Source: Methanobacteriota archaeon (GTDB taxonomy: Archaea; Thermoplasmatota; JASEFT01; JAUWIS01). Taken from it: a stretch of DNA of 7,989 nucleotides. Position 1 is the stretch's first letter. Each line of letters starts with the position of its first letter. The translations under genes and the position numbers were made by a program. Shown piece by piece: positions 1 through 6,100 of this stretch. The notes beneath the pieces were generated by a model. That model was not told where the DNA came from. It was given only the letters and a program-made list of their open reading frames with translations, and did no database searches. The stretch covers positions 1 through 7,989 of the forward strand of contig JAUWIS010000032.1 in NCBI GenBank assembly GCA_030605245.1, in the 5' to 3' direction.

Positions 1-242
1 CTGAGCAGAGCCATTGTCCCAAGAAACTGGTCAGATGACAAAACAATATCTGTACTGTTTGTGTGTGTAAAATGGTCTTCCTCAAAAAAATTTTCTATAA
101 TATAATCTGCTGCTGGTATGTCAAATGATGGTGCTTCATCTGGACATGAAACAGAAAAGATATTAGAATTAGATGTGGAACTACTTACGAGCAGAATAGG
201 CATCATCAGGATTATAATAAACAATGCTGTTATTTTCCTCAT
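1..242 (-). CDS. Partial secreted protein with signal peptide, unknown function
   Basis: The minus strand is open from an ATG at 242-240 to the left edge, giving 80 codons with no stop, so only the N-terminal part is seen. The translation begins MRKITALFIIILMMPILLVS, with two basic residues, a hydrophobic core and then a Ser/Thr/Asn-rich stretch. This is a clear Sec signal peptide or N-terminal membrane anchor, with cleavage plausible near residues 20-23. The part that follows is acidic and polar, and includes one Cys at residue 33 in the context SVSCPDEAP. This is not a convincing lipobox. I do not recognise the mature part. The gene lies 55 bases downstream of the acylphosphatase stop on the same strand and could be co-transcribed or have its own weak promoter. 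No good Shine-Dalgarno sequence precedes the ATG. That a secreted protein is encoded here is well supported; its function is unknown. Confidence 0.7.
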   Translation of the reverse strand, partial: MRKITALFIIILMMPILLVSSSTSNSNIFSVSCPDEAPSFDIPAADYIIENFFEEDHFTHTNSTDIVLSSDQFLGTMALL

Positions 243-262
243 CACAGGTAAATATCCTTGGT

Positions 263-270
263 ATTATTTA
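263..270 (-). promoter_or_regulatory. Possible TATA-like element for the secreted-protein gene
   Basis: On the minus strand TAAATAAT is centred about 25 bases before the ATG at 242. That is the spacing expected for an archaeal promoter driving a leaderless mRNA, and it would fit the missing Shine-Dalgarno sequence. A short T5 run right after the acylphosphatase stop could end the upstream transcript. Both signals are short and could be chance in AT-rich DNA. Confidence 0.2.
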
Positions 271-297
271 TCTTTTGAGTTTGACAATACCAAAAAT

Positions 298-567
298 TTA
301 GTATCTTATCTCAAAATCGTTGAAACCTTTAGTGTTTTCATATTCAATACCCACATTTGTAACCCTTGCGGCTCTCATTTTTGTTGAACACCAGTCAATG
401 ATTTCTTTAATCTTTTTTTCATCGCCTTCAAAAACCACTTCGACAGAACCATCAGGCATGTTTTTTACATAACCATTGATTCCCATTTCTTTCGCCTTCC
501 TTTCTGTGTTTGCTCTGAAAAAAACACCCTGAACCCTGCCATAAAATCTGGCCCTTGCCTGAATCAT
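298..567 (-). CDS. acyP: Acylphosphatase (EC 3.6.1.7)
   Basis: This is a complete 89-aa protein, the usual length for the acylphosphatase family of small ferredoxin-like alpha/beta proteins that hydrolyse carboxyl-phosphate bonds of acyl phosphates. The family signature GRVQGVFFR is at residues 10-18 with the phosphate-binding Arg18. The second signature, GYVKNMPDGSVEVVFEG at 32-48, carries the catalytic Asn36. It is probably cytosolic. The start ATG at 567-565 fits the family N-terminus (a beta strand just before GRVQGV). No Shine-Dalgarno sequence precedes it, but a TATA-like element lies at leaderless spacing. The gene is divergent from ftsZ. Its physiological substrate cannot be told from sequence. 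There is one Cys, in IIDWCSTK, away from the active site. The family assignment is secure. Confidence 0.95.
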   Translation of the reverse strand: MIQARARFYGRVQGVFFRANTERKAKEMGINGYVKNMPDGSVEVVFEGDEKKIKEIIDWCSTKMRAARVTNVGIEYENTKGFNDFEIRY

Positions 568-586
568 GATTCTGAATCATATTATG

Positions 587-596
587 ATAAATTAAA
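587..596 (-). promoter_or_regulatory. TATA-like element upstream of acyP
   Basis: Read on the minus strand, TTTAATTTAT is centred about 25 bases before the acyP ATG. The region between it and the start codon has no Shine-Dalgarno sequence, so a leaderless transcript is a reasonable reading. The match to the archaeal TATA consensus is moderate and the surrounding DNA is AT-rich. Confidence 0.35.
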
Positions 597-605
597 ACTA
601 CCTGT

Positions 606-633
606 GGCAGATTGTCCTTTTGGGCAATCTGCC
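606..633. repeat. Hairpin 1: 12-bp inverted repeat with TTTT loop
   Basis: The arm GGCAGATTGTCC at 606-617 pairs with 622-633 around a TTTT loop at 618-621. All 12 positions pair; the only non-Watson-Crick pair on the plus strand is T615-G624. It lies between the divergent acyP and ftsZ genes, upstream of both putative TATA elements. It is therefore not in the expected leader of either gene and cannot be a terminator of either one. Confidence 0.85.
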
Positions 634-635
634 TA

Positions 636-654
636 AGTCAACTGAAAGTTGGCT
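636..654. repeat. Hairpin 2: 8-bp inverted repeat with GAA loop
   Basis: The arm AGTCAACT at 636-643 pairs with AGTTGGCT at 647-654 around a GAA loop, with one T-G wobble (638/652). It begins two bases after hairpin 1 ends, so the two would stack closely if the region were single-stranded or transcribed. It is weaker than its neighbours and less certain to be meaningful on its own. Confidence 0.6.
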
Positions 655-678
655 GGTTCTCTTTCTTTCCACAAGACG

Positions 679-708
679 CTTTCTTTCTCTTTCCAAAGAG
701 AAAGAAAG
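679..708. repeat. Hairpin 3: 14-bp pyrimidine/purine palindrome
   Basis: The pyrimidine arm at 679-692 is perfectly complementary to the purine arm at 695-708, separated only by CC. The whole of 679-694 is pyrimidine and 695-710 is purine. The motif CTTTCTTTC occurs at 661-669 and again at 679-687, so the purine arm (700-708) could pair with either copy. This allows two mutually exclusive folds. The hairpin ends 16 bases before the ftsZ TATA box, in non-transcribed promoter-upstream DNA if that promoter is used. Confidence 0.85.
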
Positions 709-723
709 GGCTTGCAATAATCC

Positions 724-731
724 TTTTATAG
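724..731 (+). promoter_or_regulatory. Archaeal TATA box for the ftsZ-secE-spt5-rpl11 block
   Basis: TTTTATAG matches the core of an archaeal TATA box. Counting about 25 bases downstream puts transcription start near 752-755, which leaves a short leader carrying the Shine-Dalgarno sequence at 760-764. This placement excludes the TTG codon at 733 as the ftsZ start. Confidence 0.55.
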
Positions 732-759
732 TTTGAAACCAATACTGTTCCTTAGTATC

Positions 760-764
760 GGAGG
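760..764 (+). promoter_or_regulatory. Shine-Dalgarno GGAGG that sets the ftsZ start
   Basis: GGAGG is followed by 7 bases and then the ATG at 772. It is a strong ribosome binding site at ideal spacing. It selects this ATG over the in-frame TTG 39 bases upstream. Confidence 0.8.
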
Positions 765-771
765 AATAACT

Positions 772-1884
772 ATGGCAATGACGATAGGAGAATCACTTAA
801 GCAAGGGGTTATGAAGGAAAAAACTCAACCGGATGTGGAAAACACAAAGTCGGATAGAGAACTTGAGGAACTTTTAGCATCACTTAAAGTGAATGTTAAG
901 GTTGCAGGATGTGGTGGCAGTGGATGCAATACCATAACGCGAATTGTTCAGGAAGGTATTTATGGTGCAGATCTCGTAGCAATGAATACGGATGCACAGC
1001 ATCTTCTGAAAAATGTTAAAGCACCAAATAAGATTTTACTCGGGAAGCATTCTACACGAGGATTAGGGGCAGGAGCAGTACCTGCTGTTGGCGAGAGCGC
1101 CGCAATTGAGGCTGAGGATGATATCAAAAGAGTACTTTCAGGTGCCCATATAGCATTCCTTACCTGCGGACTTGGCGGTGGAACAGGAACAGGCAGTATC
1201 CCGGTTCTCTCAAAGATTGCAAAAGAAATGAATGCGTTAACGGTTGCTGTTGTTACATTACCGTTCAGGGCAGAAGGGATTGCCAGGATGAAAAATGCTT
1301 TAATGGGACTTGAGCGATTAAAGGATATTGCTGACACTGTTATTGTAATACCAAACGACAAACTTCTTGAGCTTGTTCCAAGGATGCCTTTGAACGCTGC
1401 TTTTAGGTTTGCGGATGAAATACTTATGAGAAGCATAAAAAGTACGACTGAAATGATGACAAAACCAGGGCTTATAAATGTTGATTATGCAGATTTAAAA
1501 ACCATAATGAAAAATGGTGGTGTGGCAATGATAGGGCTTGGTGAATCAGACGCTGATGACAGAGCAGCAAAGGCCATAAATCAGGCATTGTCCTCACCAT
1601 TGCTTGATGTGGATATAACAAATGCTTCAGGTGCACTTGTAAATGTTTCTGGTGGACCCGACATGACTGTTTCAGAGGCACAGCAGGTTGTTGAAGAAGT
1701 ACACAAAAAAATAAACCCTGAAGCGACAATTATATGGGGCGCAAGCATTGACCCGTCATTGGAACATAAGATTAGGGTAATGATTGTAGTGACAGGTGTC
1801 AGCTCTGAACAGATATTTGGGAGAGCGGAGCGATCTGTTGCATTAGATAAAACCAGCACATACGGTGTAGATATAGTGAGATAA
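772..1884 (+). CDS. ftsZ: Cell-division GTPase FtsZ (archaeal FtsZ1-like)
   Basis: A 370-aa tubulin-family GTPase that polymerises at midcell to form the cytokinetic ring in FtsZ-dividing archaea. An archaeal N-terminal extension of about 40 residues precedes the first nucleotide-binding loop, GCGGSGCN (46-53). The tubulin signature GGGTGTG is at 135-141. The T7 synergy loop NVDYADL at 236-242 retains both catalytic Asp residues (238, 241), so GTPase activity on polymerisation is expected. The C-terminal domain ends shortly after the fold with a brief tail to GVDIVR. I see no long linker or bacterial-type FtsA/ZipA-binding peptide. The start is ATG 772, set by GGAGG at 760-764. The stop TAA directly abuts the secE ATG, indicating co-transcription. 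Linkage to secE and spt5 is the context of ftsZ1 in Haloferax and of MJ0370 in Methanocaldococcus, hence the FtsZ1-like call. The subfamily is inferred from context, not from a tree. Confidence 0.97.
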   Translation: MAMTIGESLKQGVMKEKTQPDVENTKSDRELEELLASLKVNVKVAGCGGSGCNTITRIVQEGIYGADLVAMNTDAQHLLKNVKAPNKILLGKHSTRGLGAGAVPAVGESAAIEAEDDIKRVLSGAHIAFLTCGLGGGTGTGSIPVLSKIAKEMNALTVAVVTLPFRAEGIARMKNALMGLERLKDIADTVIVIPNDKLLELVPRMPLNAAFRFADEILMRSIKSTTEMMTKPGLINVDYADLKTIMKNGGVAMIGLGESDADDRAAKAINQALSSPLLDVDITNASGALVNVSGGPDMTVSEAQQVVEEVHKKINPEATIIWGASIDPSLEHKIRVMIVVTGVSSEQIFGRAERSVALDKTSTYGVDIVR

Positions 1885-2124
1885 ATGGAAATATTGGATA
1901 AAACAGTTGAGGTTCAGAGTAGACTTGAGGAAAAAGCAAAAAAGGTGGGTAAAGGAAAATATGGCAGAATGCTGAAGATGGCAAAAAAACCGAACAATGA
2001 TGAGTATAAAAAGGTGCTCGCAATTACAGGTGCTGGGATTGCCATTATTGGTGGGCTCGGATTTTTAATCTACTGGTTATGGAATAACTTATATCCCTCA
2101 ATTGTTGCATTTGTTGAAACATAA
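1885..2124 (+). CDS. secE: Protein translocase subunit SecE/Sec61 gamma
   Basis: A 79-aa protein of the size of archaeal SecE, the small subunit that clamps SecY in the SecYE-beta protein-export channel of the cytoplasmic membrane. The N-terminal half (about 1-43) is basic and amphipathic. It contains the conserved stretch MAKKPNNDEYKKV before the membrane segment. One transmembrane helix spans about residues 46-66 (ITGAGIAIIGGLGFLIYWLW), with a short tail after it. The ATG follows the ftsZ stop with no gap (TAAATG) and has no clear Shine-Dalgarno sequence of its own, so translation probably depends on coupling to ftsZ. The gene is easily missed because it is short; family and context (ftsZ upstream, spt5 downstream) agree. 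Confidence 0.93.
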   Translation: MEILDKTVEVQSRLEEKAKKVGKGKYGRMLKMAKKPNNDEYKKVLAITGAGIAIIGGLGFLIYWLWNNLYPSIVAFVET

Positions 2125-2129
2125 GGAAG
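2123..2129 (+). promoter_or_regulatory. Shine-Dalgarno AAGGAAG that sets the spt5 start
   Basis: AAGGAAG overlaps the secE stop codon and lies 8 bases before the ATG at 2138. It supports that ATG over the in-frame TTG at 2102, which lies inside secE and would add 12 residues unlike the family N-terminus. Confidence 0.65.
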
Positions 2130-2137
2130 ATGAAAAA

Positions 2138-2596
2138 ATGGCATTTTCAAACAAAAAATCATCAATATTTGTTGTAAAAACATCAATAGGGCATGAAAAG
2201 GATGTAGCAAATGCCATAAACAACAAATCAAAAGAGGATGGGGATGTTTTTGCATTACTTTTCCCAACAAGGTTAAGGGGTTACCTGTTTGTAGAAGCAA
2301 AAGATGAGGCAAAACTCAGGGATATAATAAAAGGTGTCTCACATGTAAGAGGCCTGCTTAGAGGGGAAACGCCGGTCAGTGAGATACAGCATTTCTTCAC
2401 ACCAAAACCTGCAGTTTCACACATGAGTGAAGGAGACATTGTTGAGATTGTTGCAGGACCATTCAAGGGCGAGAAAGCACGCCTTCAAAGTATTGATGAA
2501 ACAAAAGAGGAGATAACTATTGAATTGTTTGAGGCGATGGTTCCCATACCAGTAACTATAAAAGCAGATCAGGTAAGGGTGGTGGAAAAAAGATGA
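2138..2596 (+). CDS. spt5: Transcription elongation factor Spt5 (NusG homologue)
   Basis: A 152-aa protein with the two-domain plan and length of archaeal Spt5. It binds the clamp of RNA polymerase, works with Spt4 to increase processivity, and can link RNA polymerase to ribosomes. The NGN domain covers about residues 8-88, beginning SSIFVVKTSIGHEKDVA. It includes the conserved LRGYLFVEA (46-54) and HVRGLLRG (69-76). The C-terminal KOW domain covers about 97-152, with GDIVEIVAGPFKGEKA (99-114) as its core. There is no acidic N-terminal region, as expected for archaea. Its stop overlaps the rpl11 start by 4 bases (ATGA), which indicates translational coupling. No spt4 gene is present in the window. 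Confidence 0.95.
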   Translation: MAFSNKKSSIFVVKTSIGHEKDVANAINNKSKEDGDVFALLFPTRLRGYLFVEAKDEAKLRDIIKGVSHVRGLLRGETPVSEIQHFFTPKPAVSHMSEGDIVEIVAGPFKGEKARLQSIDETKEEITIELFEAMVPIPVTIKADQVRVVEKR

Positions 2597-3075
2597 CGGA
2601 AACAGTTGAGGCATTGGTAGAAGGTGGAAAGGCAACACCAGGACCGCCATTGGGTCCTGTGCTTGGACCATTGGGTGTGAACATACCAAAAATTATTCAG
2701 ACAATAAATGAGAAAACAAAAAACTTTGCAGGAATGAAAGTGCCAGTAAAAATAACGGTTGACCCTAAAACAAAATCTTTTGAAATAAGCGTTGGAACAC
2801 CACCAGCATCTGCTCTAATCTTAAAGGAGTTAGGTGTTGAGAAAGGCGCAGGAAAAAAGTCTGAAAAAATAGCAGGGAACTTAAGCATGCAGCAAATAAA
2901 AAAAATTGTTGAAATGAAAAAAGACTCACTGCTTGGAGCGAACATCAAAAAAATGGCAAAGGAAATTGTTGGCACATGTGTTTCTGTTGGTGTTACGATT
3001 GAGAATAAAGAGCCAAAGGATGTTTTAAAAGAGATTGACGAAGGAAAATATGATGATGTTTTGAAAGAAACGTAG
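2593..3075 (+). CDS. rpl11: Large-subunit ribosomal protein uL11
   Basis: A 160-aa protein of archaeal uL11 length, which binds the GTPase-associated centre of 23S rRNA at the base of the ribosomal stalk. The N-terminal domain carries the conserved Gly/Pro loop TPGPPLGPVLGPLGVNI (15-31). The C-terminal RNA-binding domain includes SLLGANIKKMAKEIVGTC (about 112-129), followed by an acidic archaeal tail ending YDDVLKET. The start ATG overlaps the spt5 stop, and a GGTGG at 2580-2584 lies 8 bases upstream of it. In Methanocaldococcus, Thermococcus and Methanosarcina the next genes are uL1, uL10 and P1/L12. Here they are absent, and a new promoter for smc begins 6 bases after the stop. Confidence 0.97.
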   Translation: MTETVEALVEGGKATPGPPLGPVLGPLGVNIPKIIQTINEKTKNFAGMKVPVKITVDPKTKSFEISVGTPPASALILKELGVEKGAGKKSEKIAGNLSMQQIKKIVEMKKDSLLGANIKKMAKEIVGTCVSVGVTIENKEPKDVLKEIDEGKYDDVLKET

Positions 3076-3080
3076 AAATC

Positions 3081-3088
3081 TTTAAATA
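3081..3088 (+). promoter_or_regulatory. Strong archaeal TATA box (smc-scpA-scpB promoter)
   Basis: TTTAAATA is a near-consensus archaeal TATA box, preceded by a purine-rich GAAAT that fits a BRE. It begins 6 bases after the rpl11 stop. Predicted transcription start is about 3108-3113, leaving a leader of about 70-75 bases before the smc start at 3184. This implies that the condensin genes have their own promoter and do not rely only on read-through from ftsZ. I see no strong oligo-T terminator between rpl11 and this promoter, so read-through is possible too. Confidence 0.7.
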
Positions 3089-3112
3089 CAATTAGACATA
3101 TTTTATTCTGGG

Positions 3113-3193
3113 ATGGGCGTGAAGAAAACTCACGATGCAGATATTTTAAGGCAGAATGACAGAAAGGCTCAGGAGGTGGTATATTGCATCTAA
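3113..3193 (+). CDS. Possible leaderless 26-aa upstream ORF overlapping smc start
   Basis: An ATG at 3113, within a few bases of the predicted transcription start, opens a 26-codon frame beginning MGVKKTHDADILRQ. It ends with TAA at 3191-3193, 7 bases inside smc and in another frame (+2). If translated, ribosomes would terminate next to the smc Shine-Dalgarno sequence and TTG start, a layout suited to translational coupling. The same leader contains a 5-bp hairpin (CGTGA at 3118-3122 with TCACG at 3130-3134). The peptide resembles nothing I recognise and could be chance. The evidence is position only. Confidence 0.2.
   Translation: MGVKKTHDADILRQNDRKAQEVVYCI
3171..3177 (+). promoter_or_regulatory. 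Shine-Dalgarno AGGAGGT for the TTG start of smc
   Basis: AGGAGGT lies 6 bases before TTG at 3184. It is a near-perfect ribosome binding site and supports the non-ATG start. A second copy, AAAGGAGGT at 3192-3200, lies inside the first codons of smc (encoding Lys-Glu-Val), with no in-frame start at suitable spacing after it. Confidence 0.75.
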
Positions 3194-6100
3194 AGGAGGT
3201 GCAGTTAGAGAATTTTAAATCTTTTAGAAAAACAAAAATAGCATTCCTACCAGGATTCACAGCAGTAACAGGACCAAATGCTTCAGGGAAATCAAATATT
3301 ACTGATGCAATTCTGTTTGTCTTAGGACCTAAAAGTTCAAAGGTCGTTCGTGCCGGGAAACTAACAGACCTAATATTCAACGGCGGCAATGGAAAAAAAA
3401 CTCCAGGGTATTGTAAGGTTTCACTTGTATTTGACAATTCTGACAGGGAGATACCATTAGATAGTGAGACCGTGACTTTAACAAGGATTGTTAAATACGC
3501 AAACAACCCTGAAAACTACTACTCATACTTTTATGTGAACGGAAAACTTTCATCCTTAACAGAGTTTGAAAATCTTCTTACCCATGCGCATGTCAGTGCT
3601 GATGGGTACAATTTTGTTCAGCAGGGACAAATCAATAGAATTACCGGTATGAGCAATCTTGAGAGAAGAAGAATCCTTGATGACATTGCAGGTATAACAA
3701 AATTTGATTCTGATATTGAGAAGGCTGAAAAAAAGAGAGAGGAAACAGAGACGAACCTTGAAAAAATAAAGATTGTCCTTCATGAAATCAGAGCACAGCT
3801 CAGGGCTTTGGAGAAAGACAGAGAAGGGGCATTAAAATACAAAAAGTTAAAGGATGAATTAACCCTGAGGAGATACCAGTTATCTTCAAGAAAAAAAATC
3901 AATGTTGAGGGAGAAATCAAAGACACAAAAAAACAGGTTAAGGATTATTCAGAGCAGAAAAAGGAATATGAAGAAAAAGAGCGGAAACTAAAAAAAGAGT
4001 TTGAGAATGCAGAAAGAAACCTGAAAAATGTTGAAGACAGGATTGCGGATAAAGGTGGGGAGGAAGCAGCTAAGATAAAGAAAAAAATAGATGAACTAAG
4101 AGACTCTCTTGTCAGGGCTACGGAAGGAATAAACTATTCCAAGGATGAGATTAAAAGACTTAAAGATGAGCGGGCGAAAATTGTAATTGAAATAGACAGG
4201 ATAGGAAAAGAATTAAAAAGAATGAAAAAGGATAAAGGTTCAGTAGAAAAAGATTTTGAAAACAAATCAAAAACCCTAAATGAAAAACAGGAAAAATACA
4301 ATGATGTACAAAACATAATATCAAAATCGGATAATAAATCATTATCAATTCAGCATAATCTTGCTCTTTTAAAAAAGGAGTATGAGGAGAAACAGGCAAT
4401 CCTGAAAACACTAAGGATTGATAAGGATGTACTTTCAGAAAAGGTAGGGAGACTTAAATCAGACACTGCATCCATGGAAGAATCTGCCAAAACATATGAG
4501 GCAGAGATAAGAGACATTGTTTACGAAGAAAAAAAACTGAGAAAAGATCTCACAGAAAAAAATGATGCAAACAAAAACCTGCAGGATGAACTACTTTCAA
4601 AAAAGAGTGAGGGAATAAAAATATCACAGCAAATTAGGGAGATAGAGCCGAAAATCACAAAATTGATGAATTACAAATCCCAGCTGAAAGCGGAAGAGGA
4701 TGCGAAAGAATCTGTGAGCAGGGGATACACATTATCTGTTAAAGCAGTGCTTGATGCACGAGACAATAATGAGTTAAAAGGCATTCATGGAGCAGTAGCA
4801 GAACTTGGCAAGGTAGAAAAGGAGTATGAGAATGCATTATCCATTGCCGCAGGGAATAGATTACAATCCATTGTTGTTGACACTGATGAGGATGCAGCAA
4901 AAGCCATAGCATACCTTAAACGAAAGAAACTTGGGAGGGCAACATTTCTGCCCCTGAACAAGATGATAAGAGGAATGCCTGCAGGAAAATCCCTGATGGT
5001 TGTGAAGGATCCTGACTCATTAGGTTTTGCAATAGACCTGGTAAGGTTTGATGAAAAATACAGGAATGCATTCTGGTATGTTTTCAGAAGCACGATTATA
5101 ATGAGAGACCTGAACACTGCGAGAAAAAGGATGGGTGGTGTCAGACTTGTCACATTAAACGGGGAACTCCTTGAGCCAGGCGGGGCGATGATTGGCGGCA
5201 GCATTGGAAAACATATGTATTTTGGCAAAGGCAAAAGTGAAATCGAAAAAATATCAAAACAACTCAGAGAAAATGTAAAAAAACAGGAGGAGCTATCCTC
5301 TACCTTGATTGCTGTCAGGGAACAAATAAATGGTATCACTGAAGAAACAAGGAAAAATGAATCTGATGAGAATACATCAAAAATGATGGTTAAAGACCTG
5401 GAGGTTAAACATAAGGATTATACAGGTAAGCTAAATACTCTGAAAAAAGATATGGATAAAAAGAATGATGAAAAAAACGAGAATGAAAAAACACTTTTAA
5501 TCATAAATAAAAAAATTGAGGAAGACGAAAATATATTAAAAAAACTGGATGAGGAAAGGGAGGAAAAAGGGAAACTGCTTTTGAAATCAACAAAAACAGA
5601 ACTTGCATCAGAATCAAAAAATCTTGCCAAAGAAATAGAAAACTTAACCCAGGAACTTAGGAATCTTGAATCAAAAAGCAAAACAATTGAAACACAGCTT
5701 GAGATTGTGGGGCAGAGAAAACAGCAGCTGATTGAAAATGAGGAAAAGACAGTGGAAACAATAAAAACACATGAAGAAAAAATAGAAAACCTGACAAATG
5801 CAGGAAATGAGAGTAAAAACAGGATTGATGCGTTGATGAAGGTTGGACAGACAACGGATGCTGAACTCAGACGATTGAATGAAACAAGAGATAAGGAGTA
5901 TAAGAATGTTGTAAACCTGAGAAACGAGCTTGAAAAATATTCTGACAAAATAAACACCTACTCTGACATGGCATCATCCCTGTCAATAAAAATACCGGGG
6001 CTTGAGGAAAAACTTGCTGAAATAATAATGGAACTCCAGAATTATAATGTCCAAAACAGGGAAGAGGAACTGCCATCTATAGGGTATCTTAAAGATGAGT

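Noticed and set aside
118..387. 89-codon plus-strand open frame at the left end
   Set aside because: It overlaps both the signal-peptide gene and the acylphosphatase on the other strand, crosses their junction, and its product resembles nothing.
733..771. TTG at 733 as the ftsZ start, adding 13 residues
   Set aside because: It lies 2 bases after the TATA box, upstream of the predicted transcription start, and has no ribosome binding site. The ATG at 772 has GGAGG at 7-base spacing.
568..771. Terminators formed by the intergenic hairpins
   Set aside because: acyP and ftsZ are divergent, so no known transcript ends here, and the stems are not followed by convincing T runs.
960..1436. 158-codon minus-strand open frame inside ftsZ
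   Set aside because: It is the antisense of conserved FtsZ core motifs, with no independent coding signals.
2102..2137. TTG at 2102 as the spt5 start
   Set aside because: It lies within secE and adds residues unlike Spt5. AAGGAAG at 2123-2129 points to the ATG at 2138.
3110..3183. C/D box small RNA in the smc leader
   Set aside because: GTGAAGA at 3119-3125 is one mismatch from a C box, but no matching CTGA D box or internal D'/C' pair is found at the right spacing.
2697..3506. 269-codon minus-strand open frame opposite rpl11 and smc
   Set aside because: It is antisense to two well-conserved genes and rich in Phe/Ser/Ile, as expected from the complement of Lys/Glu-rich coding DNA. It has no domain and no promoter.
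4785..5957. Long minus-strand open frames (184 and 179 codons) opposite smc
   Set aside because: These are shadows of the A-rich smc coding strand, giving Phe/Ser/Leu-rich low-complexity products.
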